Shown: positions 25,530 to 43,360, counted from the first letter of the stretch. The stretch: 64,000 nucleotides of DNA from Rutidosis leptorrhynchoides (GCF_046630445.1 NC_092337.1:365744001-365808000); one strand, 5' to 3'. Program-made: numbers and translations. The notes: a model not told the origin generated them from the sequence alone.

Positions 25530-25559
25530 GGGGACGAAATTTCTTTAACGGGTGGGTAC
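25530..25559 (+). promoter_or_regulatory. Polypurine tract region of element B
   Basis: GGGGACGAAAT then AACGGGTGGGTA (25547-25558), one base before the 3' LTR. Confidence 0.85.
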
Positions 25560-28500
25560 TGTAATGACCCGGAAATTTCCGACCAAATTTGAACCTTAAA
25601 CTTTATATGTTTCCGACACAATAAGCAAAATCTTTAATATTGAGTCTGGAAAGTTTGAATTCTATATTCGGATAATCTGTTACTCTTTGGCCAAGTCTGA
25701 CGATTCACGAACAATTGTTTGTATATAGATATGTAAAGATATATATGTGTATTAATATTATTATAAAAAATAATAATATTATAATTAGTGTTATGAATAA
25801 TATTTTATAGTTAAAATCATTATTACTATCTAATATTATTATATGTGTTACTAAAATAATTATTAATAGTGTTTTGATTATAAGATTATTAAATATATTA
25901 TTAATATAACTATTGTTATAATTATAGTTGATATTATTATTGTTATTAACATTATTATTATTATTTACACATTATACTAATTAAGAATATTATTTTGTTA
26001 TCAGTATTACGTTATTTGATATTTAATCATAATCTATAAAAATAAATATGTATATATATATGCAGATATAATAGGAAATCAGTATCATTATTTATTATTA
26101 TTAGTATTAATATTTTTGTTAAAATTAATAGAATTCTTAAAGTTATTTATATTATTAAGTAGTAATACAAAAATCTAATCTGATATAATTATTATAAATT
26201 TATAATAAATACAAATTCATAATCTTAATCAAATCCAATATCAGATTCTTATTATTTTGTCTGTTTTATATTTTTTTCTTCCTTGATTTAACCTGTCGAA
26301 CCAATTGAAACTACCAAACAAATGTCATAGAACCTTACAGCTGTATTAAACTCCATTTTCACTCTATATATTTCCCTATCTACTACATTCTTCAAATTAA
26401 ATCAGAAAAAGGGAAAGAAACCCACAACCACATTCAACCTTCTTTGAACCATCATCCCTTCCATGTTTTCTTTTTCTATATTTTCTTTCGAATCAAAACA
26501 AACTTACAAATAATTTCTTGGTTCATTCGTGAATCATCTTCACACCACTATGTCACCATCGATACCCAATTACCTACTCAATCATTATCAATATATCATC
26601 GATCCTCATTACCATTAACTTTGTTACTAGAGATCACCTCAACCGCCACCTAGCTTCGCCATCAACAAAACCCAATTGCTAAGATATGTGGCTGCTACTA
26701 CAGCTACACGTTTCTTTACTTTTCTGTTTATATCACGAACACCACAACCGACACCGCCTTCAACCACAACACCTCATCATATTTTTTTTCTTTTCTTCTT
26801 TTCGCCATTGCTGTGATCAAAATAATCATCATCAAGTGTACCCAACGACTACGCTTACTTTCCTTCTGTTGCTGTCCCGTACGGAACTAGCCACACACCA
26901 AACAGCCACCATATTCTTCTGCTACTGCTATTCCTTTTGTTCCTGTGTTATTCGATGAAACCATCACCAACGGCCAAATAGTGCCGCTGCAAGTTTCTTC
27001 TATTTTTGGTCTGTTAACAATAATACATAAAGATGATAGTGTTGAAACAAGCAATTAATAGGATATAGGGATGAGGTGATGGGTTGTGGGACATCAAACT
27101 TATTATAATGTCTCAAGTGTTTGGACGTTTTTTTTACATAATATGATTAAACAAATAATGATGATAATCTTTATTGATAAAGCAAGATGATATGTTGGAG
27201 TTTCTTTTAAGATCGAACCCCACAAACAAGAGAATACGTTTTCCAGCTAATTTATTTCTTTTATTCTGCCAAATTTCGGAAAGGGCCTGGGCCTTGTCCC
27301 ATTTGATGTTTAATGGACCGAGAAATTGTAGCTTGTTGGGCCATATGAAGTTCAACCGATTCATTTTTGCTGGGGAAGTCGTATATATAGATTAAAACCA
27401 TTTGAGTCCCTTATCAAAACATAAGTGATTAAGTAGAGCTACGGTTATGGTTGTTGGAGTGTGTACGGGAGGTCATGGGTTCGAGCCCTGCAGGGGTCTT
27501 TCTTTTTAGGATCCGTTTTTTTTTTAATGAGGTAGTTCTCAAAACTATTATTATTATTATTATTAATATTGTTATTATTATTAGTATTAAAAATTATATT
27601 ATCATTAAGGTTAGGAATTTAGTATTATTATGATTAAATCAATATTTTTGTATTATTGTCATTATTAATAGAATTATTGTTATTATTAAAAGTTTCATTT
27701 TATTTGAAATCATCATTACCAATTTTATTAAAAAAAAATCTATCAATCTTAAAACTTGTATTTTATTAGAATTAACATTTTTATTATTATTAATATTACT
27801 ATTATCATTATGAATATCTTTACTAACAAAATTACTAATGATGTTATCGAAATAATTATTTTCAACGTCATTATTAAATTTAAGTAATAGTATTAAATCC
27901 ATGATATCATATAAAATATATTTACAACAAATAACCTAACTATATTAATATTTCTATATATAGAAATGAAAAATTTATATAATGAAACTTATTAAATTAA
28001 TATATATTAACATATATATATAAATATGTATATAAATTACAACACTAATAATAACCTATATATATTTGTTCGATTATAATTACGTATGTTAATATATATA
28101 CAAATGATATAGGTTCGTGAATCCGAGGCCAACCCTATACTTGATCAATGATGTTATATGTATTTTTACTACAAAATACAGTATGGTGAGTATATAGTCC
28201 CACTTTTAAACTTTAAATATTTCGGGATGAGAATACATGTATTTTATGTTTTACGTTATGGACACAAGTAACTGAAAAATATATTCTACGTTGAGTTGTA
28301 CCACTGGCATACTTCCCTGTAGCTTGGTAACTATTATTTACAGCGGTATTGTAAACGCGAATCCTGTTGATAGATCTATCGGGCCTGACAACCCCAACCG
28401 GACTGGACGACCAGTATTCAACGGTTGCACAGTACTTCGTTTCGTGACTACACTTGGTACGGTGTAGTAAGATTTCATAATAAAGGGAATATGCGACGTG

Positions 28501-28782
28501 ATTAAATGTTAAGTATGGTTACCAAGTGCTCAACCACTTAGAATATTTTTATTAAAATGTCTATATATGAAATCTTGTGGTCCATAGTTATAACACTGCT
28601 AGCATCAAACCTATATATCTCACCAACTTTATGTTGACGTTTTAAAGCATGTTTATTCTCAGGTACGTATAGAGTCTTCCGCTGTGCATTTGCTCAAATT
28701 AAAGGTATTATTTGGAGTCGATCATCGCAATGGGACCAACTGTTGAAGACTCCGTCCGGATGGATTAGTTCGGGTCTTTACA
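25560..28782 (+). mobile_element. 3' LTR of element B
   Basis: Near-identical copy of 18519-21742, including the TATA candidate, tRNA-like segment and putative intron. It ends at the CTTTT duplication in A. The open frames inside it (26444-26653, 26686-26958, 27174-27395) are LTR sequence. Confidence 0.95.
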
Positions 28783-28787
28783 CTTTT

Positions 28788-30262
28788 GCTACTGGAATTT
28801 TTTAGATTCTAAAACTTTTATGAGTCCTAGACTTTCTATAAAAATCCCATGATTTATAAAGTAGTTTAAGTATTTATTTTGTATTTTTACTTTTTATGGG
28901 TACTGATTTGGACAGAATCTGTCCAACACACATGTATCACCAAAAATGAGTACCAACGTTTAGATATGAAAACTTAGGAGATTTTCATTATAAAATAGAC
29001 TAAAAATAGAACATGTTAGGCTTTGGAATCATATAAAAAGCTTAAGAAATGATTAGGATATGGTCTTGTACATTTAAATAATGGGTTTTAAACTTGTTGA
29101 AACTGTCACCACTTAGAATATAAAGAAAACGTACGCAACTTATGTTTTCTGAGCAAAACGAATTTTTGAACTAAAATATAACTATATTGGAGTAAGACTT
29201 CAAAAGGATAAGTCTAAATAAATTAATTTACTATTTTTAGTGATATTAAATTTTAAACTAGTCAAAACAGTCCACTTGTAGTAAAATAATTCTATAAAAT
29301 TCATTTTTATGATATAAATTACAAATCTTATATTTTTAGACCTCCAACACATATACCTTCACATATAAAATAATAATTACCTTATATCACTACTTTTTAA
29401 ATAAGAAATCAACTTCTAAAACTACTTGTAAAATCAGTCCACATAGAAACCTTAACTTGTAAACCGAGAAACCGTCGTTTAAAAGCCGAGTACACTATGT
29501 TACATTTGAACATAAATCAAATCATTAGTATTAATAATGTTAGTAATAACACACCTCTGACCTTAACTTATGTATTTAGGTCCCGAGCTCGAAGTACATC
29601 AAAGTACTTAAACCACAAATCCAAGCTTTATACCGCATAACATCATCTGTGAGTATCATAGTCCCATTTTACTTGCTTTTAGCAAACTTACTATTTTGGG
29701 ATGAGAAACGTGCTTCTTTTATGTTTTACATTATGGACATAAGTGCTTAAAACTATATTCTATTGTGTTGAGTTTGTGACTTAGCTTAAACCCCGATTCT
29801 GATATCGTTAATTACTTGTTTATGGTAAATGCGAATAATGTGGATAGATCTATTTGAGGGTGACTCCTCACATCCGGCATAGTCTTCAGGCTAGCGGATG
29901 CATAACCTTCGACTTTGTAGCTCTAGCTAAGTGAGACTACATGATTTCGGGTTCTTGATTGTTAAGATCGATATCGGGAGCTCATGTTTATTTAGAATAT
30001 ATTTACAACTGTTTATACTTGAAAATCTTATGGTCCATACATTTATATACATTAAACCTATGATCTCACCAACATTATTGTTGACGTTTTTAAGCATATG
30101 TTTTCTCAGGTCCTTAAGCAGGAGTCCGCATACATTCAGGTTGGCTTTTGGGATGTCGTCAGGATGTCGGGATGTCGTTTTAAAAATAAATCATCATGCA
30201 CTATGTTTAAGTGTTGTACTTTGTTATGTTATGGTTGTAATTGTTGTAGTTTACTTTTAAGT
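28788..30262 (+). mobile_element. 3' LTR of element A, second piece
   Basis: Resumes GCTACTGGAATTTTT, matching the 5' LTR from about 10286. It stops at TAAGT (30258-30262) where C is inserted. The A-type putative intron is present again here. Confidence 0.95.
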
Positions 30263-30482
30263 TGTGCCGACCCGGAAAATTTTGACTAATTTTAAACCAA
30301 ACTCTAGATATGATGTAATATTTTATGCAAAGTCTGTTAGGTTGAGTTTCAAAAATTTTGAACTGATCCATATTTTCAATTGACCTTCGATTGTTCTCCA
30401 TGATTCACGAACAACTATTTGTAAATAGATACATATATATATGTGTATATACATGAATGTTAATTGTAAATATATTTATTTG

Positions 30483-30486
<4 letters not shown>

Positions 30487-30577
<91 letters not shown>
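30487..30577. repeat. (TA)n microsatellite in element C 5' LTR
   Basis: About 90 bp of TA, against about 14 bp at the matching place in the 3' LTR (near 37416). Confidence 0.95.
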
Positions 30578-30580
<3 letters not shown>

Positions 30581-31292
30581 GTTATATAATAAAACCCGAT
30601 ATTAAAATGTATTTATATATATACATATGGCGTATGGAAAATAAATGATTTCGAGCCTAATTTGTAAACGTCAGTGACACTCGGTTGACGTTTTGTTAGT
30701 TTTAATATAGATGTAATACATGTTCATGAATGATTAAGATAAAAGTTAGACTGTAAATTGATTACGAAGATTTTAGTTTTGACAAAGATATTTTTACCTT
30801 TTTAGTTTAAATTTTAGTACTCCGTACATGATAATTGGAACAGAAAATAAATAATTATAGAACCATTTTGATCAGGTTTCAAACAGTTAATGAGTGAAAT
30901 AATTAAATATATTTAATCTAAAATTTGGGATTTTTAGGAACACTTTTATCTTCTAACTGTTTAGCAATGGACACGATATAGCACTCCGCAAATAGAAAAT
31001 ATCTAAAGTGTCGGTAGAGTAAGTTCAAACAAGAAGCTGCTGTGTAATTTCCCTGCACGTTCTTAAATTCATCTTGATTTTATTTATTATTATTAATTAT
31101 TAATAATATTATATTATTACTTTATTTTACAAAATTATATCCGTGAACTTAAAAGAAGGTACAATTACTTGCATATGATTAAAAGGAGAATACTGTTTTT
31201 AATTTTATTCAATCCCACTTGAATCATATATAACAATTATTATAATATTATTAATTAAATTAAAGTAATTATATTTATTGATGTATATATAT

Positions 31293-31302
31293 CTATAAAT
31301 AC
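31293..31302 (+). promoter_or_regulatory. Candidate TATA box, element C 5' LTR
   Basis: CTATAAATAC followed by CA-rich sequence (ACCCTACACCCACAATC). A second copy is at 38166-38175. Confidence 0.55.
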
Positions 31303-32721
31303 ATGAGAGGCAGAACCACCCTACACCCACAATCTATGTGACTATCCATCCTTTCTGTTTTGATAGTATCTCCACTCCCTTTTTTTTTATTTATCACCAT
31401 CTAAGTGAAACATAACTTCACCGACACCACCATCATGGTATACCAATCGGCCAACAACAACCATCACAATCACTACCTCGACAACCACTTCCAATCGTGA
31501 GCTACTAATCATCCTTCATAAACCTATGAAATCCATCACCATCATCACCAATAACCACCTGCAACTTGACCTTCTGTCTTTCTGTTTCGATTATATATCT
31601 CAAAAACCAAACCCACTTTGATCAAACACCATCATAAAACAACACTTATATTCTGCTGTTGCTATGCTTCTATTTCAGCCGTAAAGACCACCCAAAAACT
31701 CACCTAATCCGTCACCAATACATCACTAACAACCACCACAACCTCTAATCGATCACCACAATCATCTCTCTTATCTCTCTCACTAACCTCTCTCTCTCTT
31801 CGGTTTTCTGTCCAAACCACCCAGCAAAAACCCATTAAACCACCACTGTTGTAGCTGGAAGACGCCAACAAATAAAAAAAACTAGCTCAAAAACCGCTGC
31901 TACTTTACTCATTTCTTACTGCAACCCGTCGCCACCAGTTTACAGCTACCATGGCTACTTCTTTGTGTTTAAACCAAAAACCACAAACACCGCTACTATA
32001 TTTTTCTCTGTTTCTTCATTCACGTTTTTGTTCACAGTTTAGTTATCAATTAATCAAGAAGGATTACTATTACTATTATGGTCAATAAAGGCTGCTGCAA
32101 ATCATTAGTTTCTTTTATTTTTATAAATCGAAGTCCCCACCCATTATCTTCTGTCGATGTAATAAAATTGCAAAGCTGAATATGGATCGATTGGGCCTGA
32201 ACAAAGACTTTGGGCTGCTGCAGTCCCTTAAACCCTATTACCAACCCATATTTCTAATTGCTAGTGGGCCGTGACCTAACTCAGTTTCTGACGGGCTGGA
32301 ACAAATGTCTGTTTAGCTATTGGGCTGAAACGAGACCCATAAATGATAATGATGATAAGATGATGATGATAATGATGCATGATAACGAGGAAGTTTGATG
32401 ACGATAGTAATCACAAACACATTAAGGATATAAGATGATGAAATGGTGATGTTTGTTAATAATGATGATAATAACCAAATGGATAACCGAGTTATATATA
32501 GATGATGATGATCATATAACGATAATAAATGAATAATGATGATGGATTGATGTTATGATGATGAAGAGATGATAACATGAATGAGGTTGATCATGATGAT
32601 GGTTGTAGCAAAATGATAATGATGATAATTAGTATATGGTTATGGTATGATGCTCGAATGATGATGATGAAAGGCGTACATGAATGATGGAGATAATGAT
32701 AATGATAATGGTATAAATTCA

Positions 32722-32799
<78 letters not shown>
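32722..32799. repeat. (ATT)n microsatellite in element C 5' LTR
   Basis: About 26 ATT units. The 3' LTR has about 37 (39592-39702). Poly-Ile frames over it are artefacts. Confidence 0.95.
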
Positions 32800-32800
<1 letters not shown>

Positions 32801-33272
32801 GTAAAACTATTAGTAAAATTATTATTATTTTTATCCTTATTATTAAAATTATCATTATTACTAAAATTATTACTTTTATCAAAAACTACTATTATTATAT
32901 AATCCTTATTGAAACTATTAATATTAATACTAATACTATTATCATTATCTTTATAATTATTATCACTATCGAAATTATTTTAACAAAAATTTAACATATT
33001 AACATTTATGATTTACCTTTTAAATTTACAATAATAATATATAATATTGAAAACAAATATATATAAGTTAAATATTATTATAACATATATCTATATATAT
33101 AGCATTTGAAATAACGAATATATTGATAATTTAAATAAGTAATATATTATATATCTAATATATATAAAAAAAAACTTGTTTAATTGTTATTATATGTATT
33201 AATATATATCTGAGGTCAACCCTACACTTGTTAAATGTCGTCATATGTATTTTTACTACAAAATACAGTATG

Positions 33273-33787
33273 GTGAGTTTCATTTGCTCCCTTTTTAATT
33301 GCTTTTGCAATATATTTTTGGGCTGAGAATACATGTGCTGTTTTTATAAATGTTTACGAAATAGACACAAGTACTTAAAAATACATTCTACGTTAAGTTT
33401 TACCACTAGCATACTTCCCTGTAGCTTGGTAACTACTATTTACATGGGTATTGTAAACGCGAATCCTGTTGATAGATCTATCGGGCCTGACAACCCCAAC
33501 CGGACTGGACGACCAGTATTCAACGGTTGCACAGTACTTCGTTTTGTAGGCTACACTTGGTACGGTGTAGAGAGATTTCATAATAAAGGGAATATGTGAC
33601 ATTGATTAATAGTTAAGTATGGTTACCAAGTGCTCAACCACTTAGAATGCTTTACATACACTTGCGAGTGTATTATGTTTATGATTATGAAATCTTGTGG
33701 TCTATTAATATATTGAAAAGATTGTTATGATAAACCTATGAACTCACCAACCTTTTGGTTGACACTTTTAAGCATGTTTATTCTCAG
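33273..33787 (+). other. Putative LTR intron, element C
   Basis: ATG|GTGAGTTTCA donor at 33273 and TTTATTCTCAG|GT acceptor ending 33787 (515 nt). Motif-based inference. Confidence 0.4.
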
Positions 33788-33931
33788 GTACGAATTAAGT
33801 CTTCCGATGTGCATTTGCTCATTTGAAAGGACATTACTTAGAGTCATTCATGGCATACTTAGGCCAGCACCTCGCAATGGGACCAGATGTTGATGACTTC
33901 GTCCAGGGGGATAAGGACGGGTCCTCACAGG

Positions 33932-33943
33932 TGGTATCAGAGC
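33932..33943 (+). promoter_or_regulatory. Primer binding site of element C
   Basis: TGGTATCAGAGC, two bases after the LTR end. Confidence 0.95.
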
Positions 33944-34310
33944 GTTGGTCCTAGCGAACCAGGTCTTGCATTAGTGTGTCTAACTGATAGTTGTTAGGAT
34001 GCATTAGCGAGTCTGGACTTCGACCTTAGCTGCATATTATAAGTATTGTTTGTCCTTCCTAGTGGAAAGTTACCTGCTTATCATTCCTAAGTCTAGACAC
34101 GACTTCCTGAACTTATTTGATAGATAGTGTACAGATAAATTCATATCTTAGCGTATCTGTTACTGTAGACTTTATCTGACACGTTTCCTTAATTCCCTCC
34201 GTAATCTACGGGATCTTCTATACTAAATATAGGTATTCTGTGTAATTAGAATATTATCCGATATCCGAAAATCATTTCATATCGAAAAATCCTTTATTCA
34301 ATCATACGAA

Positions 34311-34872
34311 ATGGAACTCACAACCAGTTCGAATTCCTCGGATTCCGACAGCTATTCCGATATGGAGTTTCACATAAGCTCCGAAAGCAGTGTCACCAGA
34401 ATGAATCAACCAAATCATCTGATGGGTTCATATCCTACTCAATCATTGGAGACAAAAAGAAGGTGATCCTTTCCATCAACCAAATTCACCTCTTGGAGGT
34501 GAACCTGAAGCACTTACCGGCGAACCTGCTCGGGATACTATTTTCTCACTCATTTCCCGAATATCTTGCCACGATTATACTCTATCTAAAATTCTAAACC
34601 TTATTCATCCGTTCGTTTCGACCGACAATCATCTTGGAGTAATGGAAGAAGTCAACGAGCTTCGCACTCGATTAATAAATTTGGAGAATATGGTGCAAAA
34701 TTTACCAGCTTCAGCAACATCACCAGTACAAACAGTACCATCAGCAACAGCACCAGTATCATCAACAATCCATGCCTCAACACCTCATTCTGTACCTCAA
34801 GCGCAATCATCATTCTACATGATGTTCTACATCATTTATCCCCGTTCGACATGGCGATTAAGTAATCTCTAA
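34311..34872 (+). pseudogene. Broken pre-gag ORF of element C
   Basis: Begins with a Met and a Ser/Asp-rich stretch like A and B, but the first frame stops after about 51 codons (TGA near 34464). The neighbouring frame carries the rest: EGDPFHQP, LTGEPARDT, a hydrophobic run ending SRI, and the 'MEEVNELRTRLINLENMVQ' coiled coil, ending at 34872. The WGWVR segment is missing. A small deletion and frameshift thus broke a homologue of the B protein. The coiled coil is closer to B than to A. Confidence 0.75.
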
Positions 34873-37160
34873 AGTTTTGAAGATTATCCATTCTAGTTCT
34901 AACGGTAAATCAAATGAGATTAATATTATGTTAACTCATTAAATTCATGATTACATCTGAAGAAAATATATATGTATATATGTTTTCATAAAGATTGTAA
35001 TTAAAAATTCTTTTGTACAAACTGTTAATGGTGAAAATATTTTAACGGGTAGGTGATACCCGAGGAATATTTAGATTTCACACTAATAAGTTACACTGTA
35101 CATTCTTCGAATCTGATTCAACAGTCATTTATTATCCTACTTACATTCACCGATATACAAATCCATTCACCGCAGAATAACCATTTTTATTCAATTTCAT
35201 ATTTGGATTTTGACTTCTCAGAATCCAACAAGTGGTATAATGAGGAAAATATTGAACAAAATAAAATTTGTTAGAAACAAACGAGTTAACTAATTGAAAT
35301 ATTGTTAAGAATCCACGCTAACTGTTCCTAGCTAATTGTTCCTAGCTAACTGATTACATTTTATTTATCGCAATTTAATTATCGCAATTTACATTCTCGT
35401 AATTTTATTTATCGTCATTTAATTTCTGTTATTTATTTTACGCACTTTAAATATCGGGACACGTATACAAGGTTTTGACATATCATATCGACGCATCTAT
35501 ATATATTATTTGGAATAACCATAGACACTCTATATGCAGTAATGCGGGAGTTAGCTATACAGGGTTGAGGTTGATTCTACAATAATATATATAGTTTGAG
35601 TTGTGATCGAGTCTGAGACGTATACGGGTCACGAAACGTATTAATTAATTCGAATATTATATATTAAACTATATATGAATTATTGGACTGTTAACTGTAG
35701 ACTATCGACTGTGGACTAATAATATTGAACAATTAAAATGAATTAAAATATTGATTATAACATATGAAACTAAACATTTCTTCAAGTTTGCCACTTGATT
35801 TCATCTTAAACCTCATTTGTATCTTGACGATTGCATTCTGCGTTCAAACCTTTCATGATTCTTGAAAACACCTCAAATGAGAGGATAAAACAACCGCACT
35901 TCATCTACGGAAGAAAAGATTGATACACATAGTTATGCACCTGAAAAACACTTGGAACCTGAGCAAACATTTAACACGTATCTGTGCTAGCACCTTTGGC
36001 ATTGTTATTACCGAAAAATCACTTTACAATCCCTTTTCAAAGTAGCCAATTTTGTCACAGCTCCATCAAGTCAACTTCAATTTTCATTTGGGTTTGCCTT
36101 ATTATAACATTCATATATATGCGTGCTCATTTATTATTAATAGGAAACCATTTATATTCCACCATATTACCATCAGCATTTAATCATCTGAAAGCACGAT
36201 TCTCCTGAAAACACCTCGGATTGATAATCGATGATTCAAATGTGGCTGAATTAAATGCAGACGAAACAGTAAAATTGTAGATGGCCTAAATGGCCAAGAG
36301 GTTGATGATAAAGAATGGAGTGTTAGGGAACGCTCGATAGAAAATTTGGTACTGGAAAACGGATTGAGCTAACCATGAAGGAGACCATGGACAAATAAAA
36401 GGACCAAACCCTATATTCATGAATCCAGGTAATTCTGAATCCGATGAAATCTTTAGATATTATCCTGCTCCGAAGTCATGTAAAATCTTGCGAAAAATTT
36501 TTCTTCATCAACCTTCGAACTTAGAAATTCCAAAATATCATCATAAATATCTTCGAAATTTCTGAGGATATTTTCATAAATATTCTTGTTCGAAATTATA
36601 TACCTCTTTGTGCTATTTGTATTCCAGTATATTGGAAACTTCTGTAAAATCTAAGTAAAAGTTATGAATAAATTGTGGAGAAGTGTTGGGAACTGAGGCA
36701 TGAGTTAGTATAATATAATGCGCTTGGCCAACGTGATTATATTACAGTAAGTCATGCTAATTTTCTAATGGAACGTGATGATGGTTCACATATCATGCCC
36801 TCATCATGTGCTATGTTACATAACTCTTTCATTCTACTTAATTTCTAAGCATATCACGGAAATATTTCCTTGATATTTCTGTTCTTCCGTAATTCCAACA
36901 AATTGCTAATAAATCGTGTTATTTCATTTTCTTTCTGATTAGAAGTTCTTTTTTAAATTCCTTGAACTCCAGAAATCCACCATGACTACGTCAAAAGTTA
37001 AGACGAAACTTTTCACTCTTTTGTGATAGCTTCGCTCGTACGCTTCACATGATCGAATCGTTTTATCTATATTAATCAATAATGATAAAACTCTAATTAT
37101 CAACTTACATTCGTCATGAAAACATTTTTATTGTTAGCCGTGACGACCTCACTCAAATTT
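34873..37160 (+). other. Non-coding interior of element C
   Basis: Aligns patchily with the B interior: hairpin at 35046, shared block at 35458-35610, the 33-codon frame at 35764-35865, and the relic ORF at about 36165-36330. No standard retrotransposon domain. Confidence 0.6.
35046..35062 (+). promoter_or_regulatory. Pre-gag-position hairpin, element C
   Basis: CGGGTA-GGTGA-TACCCG, a perfect 6-bp stem, preceded by TTTTAA as in B. Confidence 0.6.
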
Positions 37161-37191
37161 CGAGGACGAAATTTCTTTAACGGGTGGGTAC
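37161..37191 (+). promoter_or_regulatory. Polypurine tract region of element C
   Basis: CGAGGACGAAAT then AACGGGTGGGTA (37179-37190), directly before the 3' LTR. Confidence 0.85.
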
Positions 37192-40852
<3,661 letters not shown>

Positions 40853-40857
40853 TAAGT

Positions 40858-40988
40858 CCCAACATGTAACTCAAAACTTGTACTTGTGTGTTGAAATAAA
40901 AACTTTTCCGCTGTCGTCTTTAGAAATCGTTAACTATAACTGGGACACCTATCACGTCACATTTCGGGATCGAAATGGGGTCGTGACA
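40858..40988 (+). mobile_element. 3' LTR of element A, last piece
   Basis: Matches the final ~131 bp of the 5' LTR and ends GGGGTCGTGACA, followed by the TAAGG duplication at 40989-40993. Confidence 0.95.
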
Positions 40989-40993
40989 TAAGG

Positions 40994-41131
40994 ATATACC
41001 ACTTGTTCTGGGTAGACCATTCCTTGCAATTGCGAGTGCGTTGATTAATGTTAAGGCCGAAAAATTGACTCTTAAGGATCGGGGTAAACAGTTGAGTTTT
41101 CAGACTAGGCATATCACGCACCTCCACCCAA
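40994..41131 (+). pseudogene. Athila/Tat-like protease, 3' part (element F), after element A
   Basis: Read in the frame of 9205 with one duplication removed, this begins IPLVLGRPFLAIASALINV, the flap-to-C-terminal region of the retropepsin domain in Athila-type elements. It continues to a stop at about 41131. It proves that A sits inside an older gag-pol. No reverse transcriptase follows, so F had lost most of pol. Confidence 0.8.
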
Positions 41132-43360
41132 ACACATAGTGACCACCCATATTGTTTATAGTGTTGTGACTACCAAGGATATGGCAGGAGATGGTGGTGA
41201 TGTTAAACCGACTAAGTGTTGGGGAGGGGGGGTTGCGAAAGAACCAACAGATAAACCACCCGTTGATAAAACTCTTCCTCGGTCCATGAGGGAATTGTAT
41301 AATCAGGTTAAAACACTATGTCCTAAAAGGATAAACACTTAAGAAATCGTTTAGTGTCCAACTTGTCGAAGAAAGAGAAGGATAAAATTTGTGAGTTGTG
41401 TGAGGAATCGAGAGCTGCAGATGTTTTGTTGATCTTGATGATTGGAGTTGGTGATTTGGGTGGTGGTTCTCATGGTAAAATGGGTGGAGCCTACCATTCT
41501 GGAATTAGCTGAGTGCTGGACCGAGTCGCGTCCACGACTCATTAATAAACATGCACATGTACGCTTGTATAGTTTGTATAATTTTCTTTATTTTACTTTT
41601 TATTTTTGCATGTTTATTTATTGTGAAAACTTTAAAAAATCAAAAAAATTGAAAAAAGTCAAAAAATCGTTCAGGTATAAATTTTCGCGACCGAATTTGT
41701 TTTTATCACGCTCACGAAAGTAATTAAAAAAGTATCAGGTCTAATTTTGTTAATAATCGCAACCGCGTGGTTTTGTATGGTGATCGCGAAACGAGCCTGA
41801 ACGGACCAAAAATATTACCTACGTTCCAAATCTATTGTCCTGTTTTGACTTTAGAGGTCTTCTCTTTCCATTTTTTACCGTAAATAATTTTAAATGTATT
41901 ACATATTACTTGATAAAAGTTATACTCTGAAAATTATATTTAAAAACCAATCCGTTGATATAAATTTCATCGAATAATATATAATACAAATAAACTATTT
42001 AAAGTCAAAGTTGAAAGAAAAAGACTCCAAAAGCCAAAATAGGACAATAGATTTGGGACCGGGGGAGTATATTTTTCTTTTTGTGTTTTTAGTAGTTAGT
42101 ACAGGGAAGTGTGACTAAGATGAAATGTTCAAAGATCAACGCTCAGTCCGACAGAATATTTTTGGAGTGTTTGTTTGTAATAACGATCGAGGGAATGAAT
42201 GATGTTGCGCACCAACTGTCACCCTGCAATCTTCGGTTTAGTCTGGGTATTTCTAACTCCGTTACACTTTTGTCCACCCGAATTTATTATTTTTATCGGA
42301 TTTCATATAAATGAGGACATTACATGATTTTAACTGTGAGAGAGATAAATTCTCGTGGACTTATTTTTATTTAGTTATCAACTATTTTTAAATTTTTGTG
42401 CGAGTAGCTTTGTTGAATTGTAAAAATGTTTTGGTCAAAAAACAGGCCATTTCTTACTGGTTCTTTACCAGGTTTGACTGTGTTATCTCTCTTTACAAGG
42501 ATAACGTATGCACCACCCACCTTACCCTCATTATTGTACAATGTTTTTCAATAGACATTTTCCAACATTCGGAAGCTCGTAGTCCGAGGATGAACGAAAA
42601 TCCTACGAATTCACCGGAATTGATATGTAGGTCACGTGATTAATTTCTCGTGTCATCAGCTTTATACGGAGGTTGCATAGCACGGTCAGAAAACGGACCG
42701 TGTATCGGATCAAAACCTTTAGGGCGATCTTCATTATTTCTCCTCACAAGGATAGTGATTGCATCGACCACCTTTTACCCTATTTTTATGCATGTCACTG
42801 GACATTGCTTTAATAGATTTAAACTTAAGATATTACGATAACCCGAGCAAAAATCCTATTTTTAAATGGGTCTCTTGAATTATATTGAGTGTTAACAGTT
42901 TCTTGTTTATCGCCTCTATATTCACTCGAGAGGTAGTTTACCAAACAAGTTAACTAGTTTGTATCATTAGTCATTATCAGGCTAGCAGTGGTTGACACAT
43001 AAATTTCACTATTACAATTGCTTGTCCATCGCCTTCCTTTTCACTCGGCGGGTAGTATACCAAGTTCATTAATTGTCTGTGTCGCTGTTCATTGCCAGGA
43101 CAGTTGTGGGAGACACACTACAAATATACGAAAGGAGAGTAACATAAGACCTCTGTTTGAGGTAGTTCAGAACAGCTGTAGGGTTGCCAAAAAGTCTAGT
43201 AGAAGGCGCATCCCAATGAACGTCTGGAAATCCTAGGGGGAAAAACATAAAACAGTCCCTTGAGGTGGAGTTAATTGTGAACAAGGACACGATTTTACTT
43301 TCGATAACAGGATGACACTTTGATGAACTAGATTAGTCAGATTCCCGGATATTTACCAAC
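41132..43360 (+). other. Right flank of old element F, 3' non-coding region
   Basis: No intact gene. From about 41520 it aligns with the 3' interior of E (47680-49490): ACTCATTAATAAACATGCA here against ACTCGTTAATAAACATGCA, GGTTGCATAGCACGGTC (42670) against GGTTGCATAGCATGGTC, and CACAAGGATAGTGATTGCATC against a close match near 48968. So F and E are relatives. It contains a Stowaway MITE and a diverged tandem duplication (42892-43007 and 43011-43121). Its own 3' LTR is not visible before E starts. Confidence 0.55.
41815..42067. mobile_element. Stowaway-type MITE
   Basis: About 253 bp bounded by TA (41813-41814 and 42068-42069). Degenerate terminal inverted repeats resemble the CTCCCTCCGTTCC ends of plant Stowaway (Tc1/mariner) MITEs: left ...ACGTTCCAAATCTATTGTCC, right GGACAATAGATTTGGGACC...GGGGGAG. 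The interior can fold on itself (GTTTTGACTTTAGAG... against ...CTCCAAAAGCCAAAAT). Confidence 0.8.

Larger units (their letters stand above)
18519..28782 (+). mobile_element. Element B: large non-autonomous chromovirus relative
   Basis: Flanked by CTTTT (18514-18518 and 28783-28787), inserted in the 3' LTR of A. LTRs of about 3.2 kb (18519-21742 and 25560-28782) begin TGTAATGACCCGG and end GGGTCTTTACA. They differ by only about a dozen changes by eye, mostly in homopolymers, so insertion was recent. The 3.8 kb interior has primer site, one intact pre-gag ORF, hairpin and polypurine tract. It has no gag, protease, RT or integrase. It must have been copied by proteins from an autonomous relative. 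Confidence 0.95.
30263..33929 (+). mobile_element. 5' LTR of element C
   Basis: Pairs with 37192-40852. Starts TGTGCCGACCCGG where the 3' copy has TGTGACGACCCGG. Contains (TA)n at 30487-30577, a TATA-like CTATAAATAC (31293-31302) followed by a CA/TC-rich leader-like stretch, GAT-rich DNA (32340-32700), (ATT)n at 32722-32799, and the conserved 3' block. No gene. Confidence 0.95.
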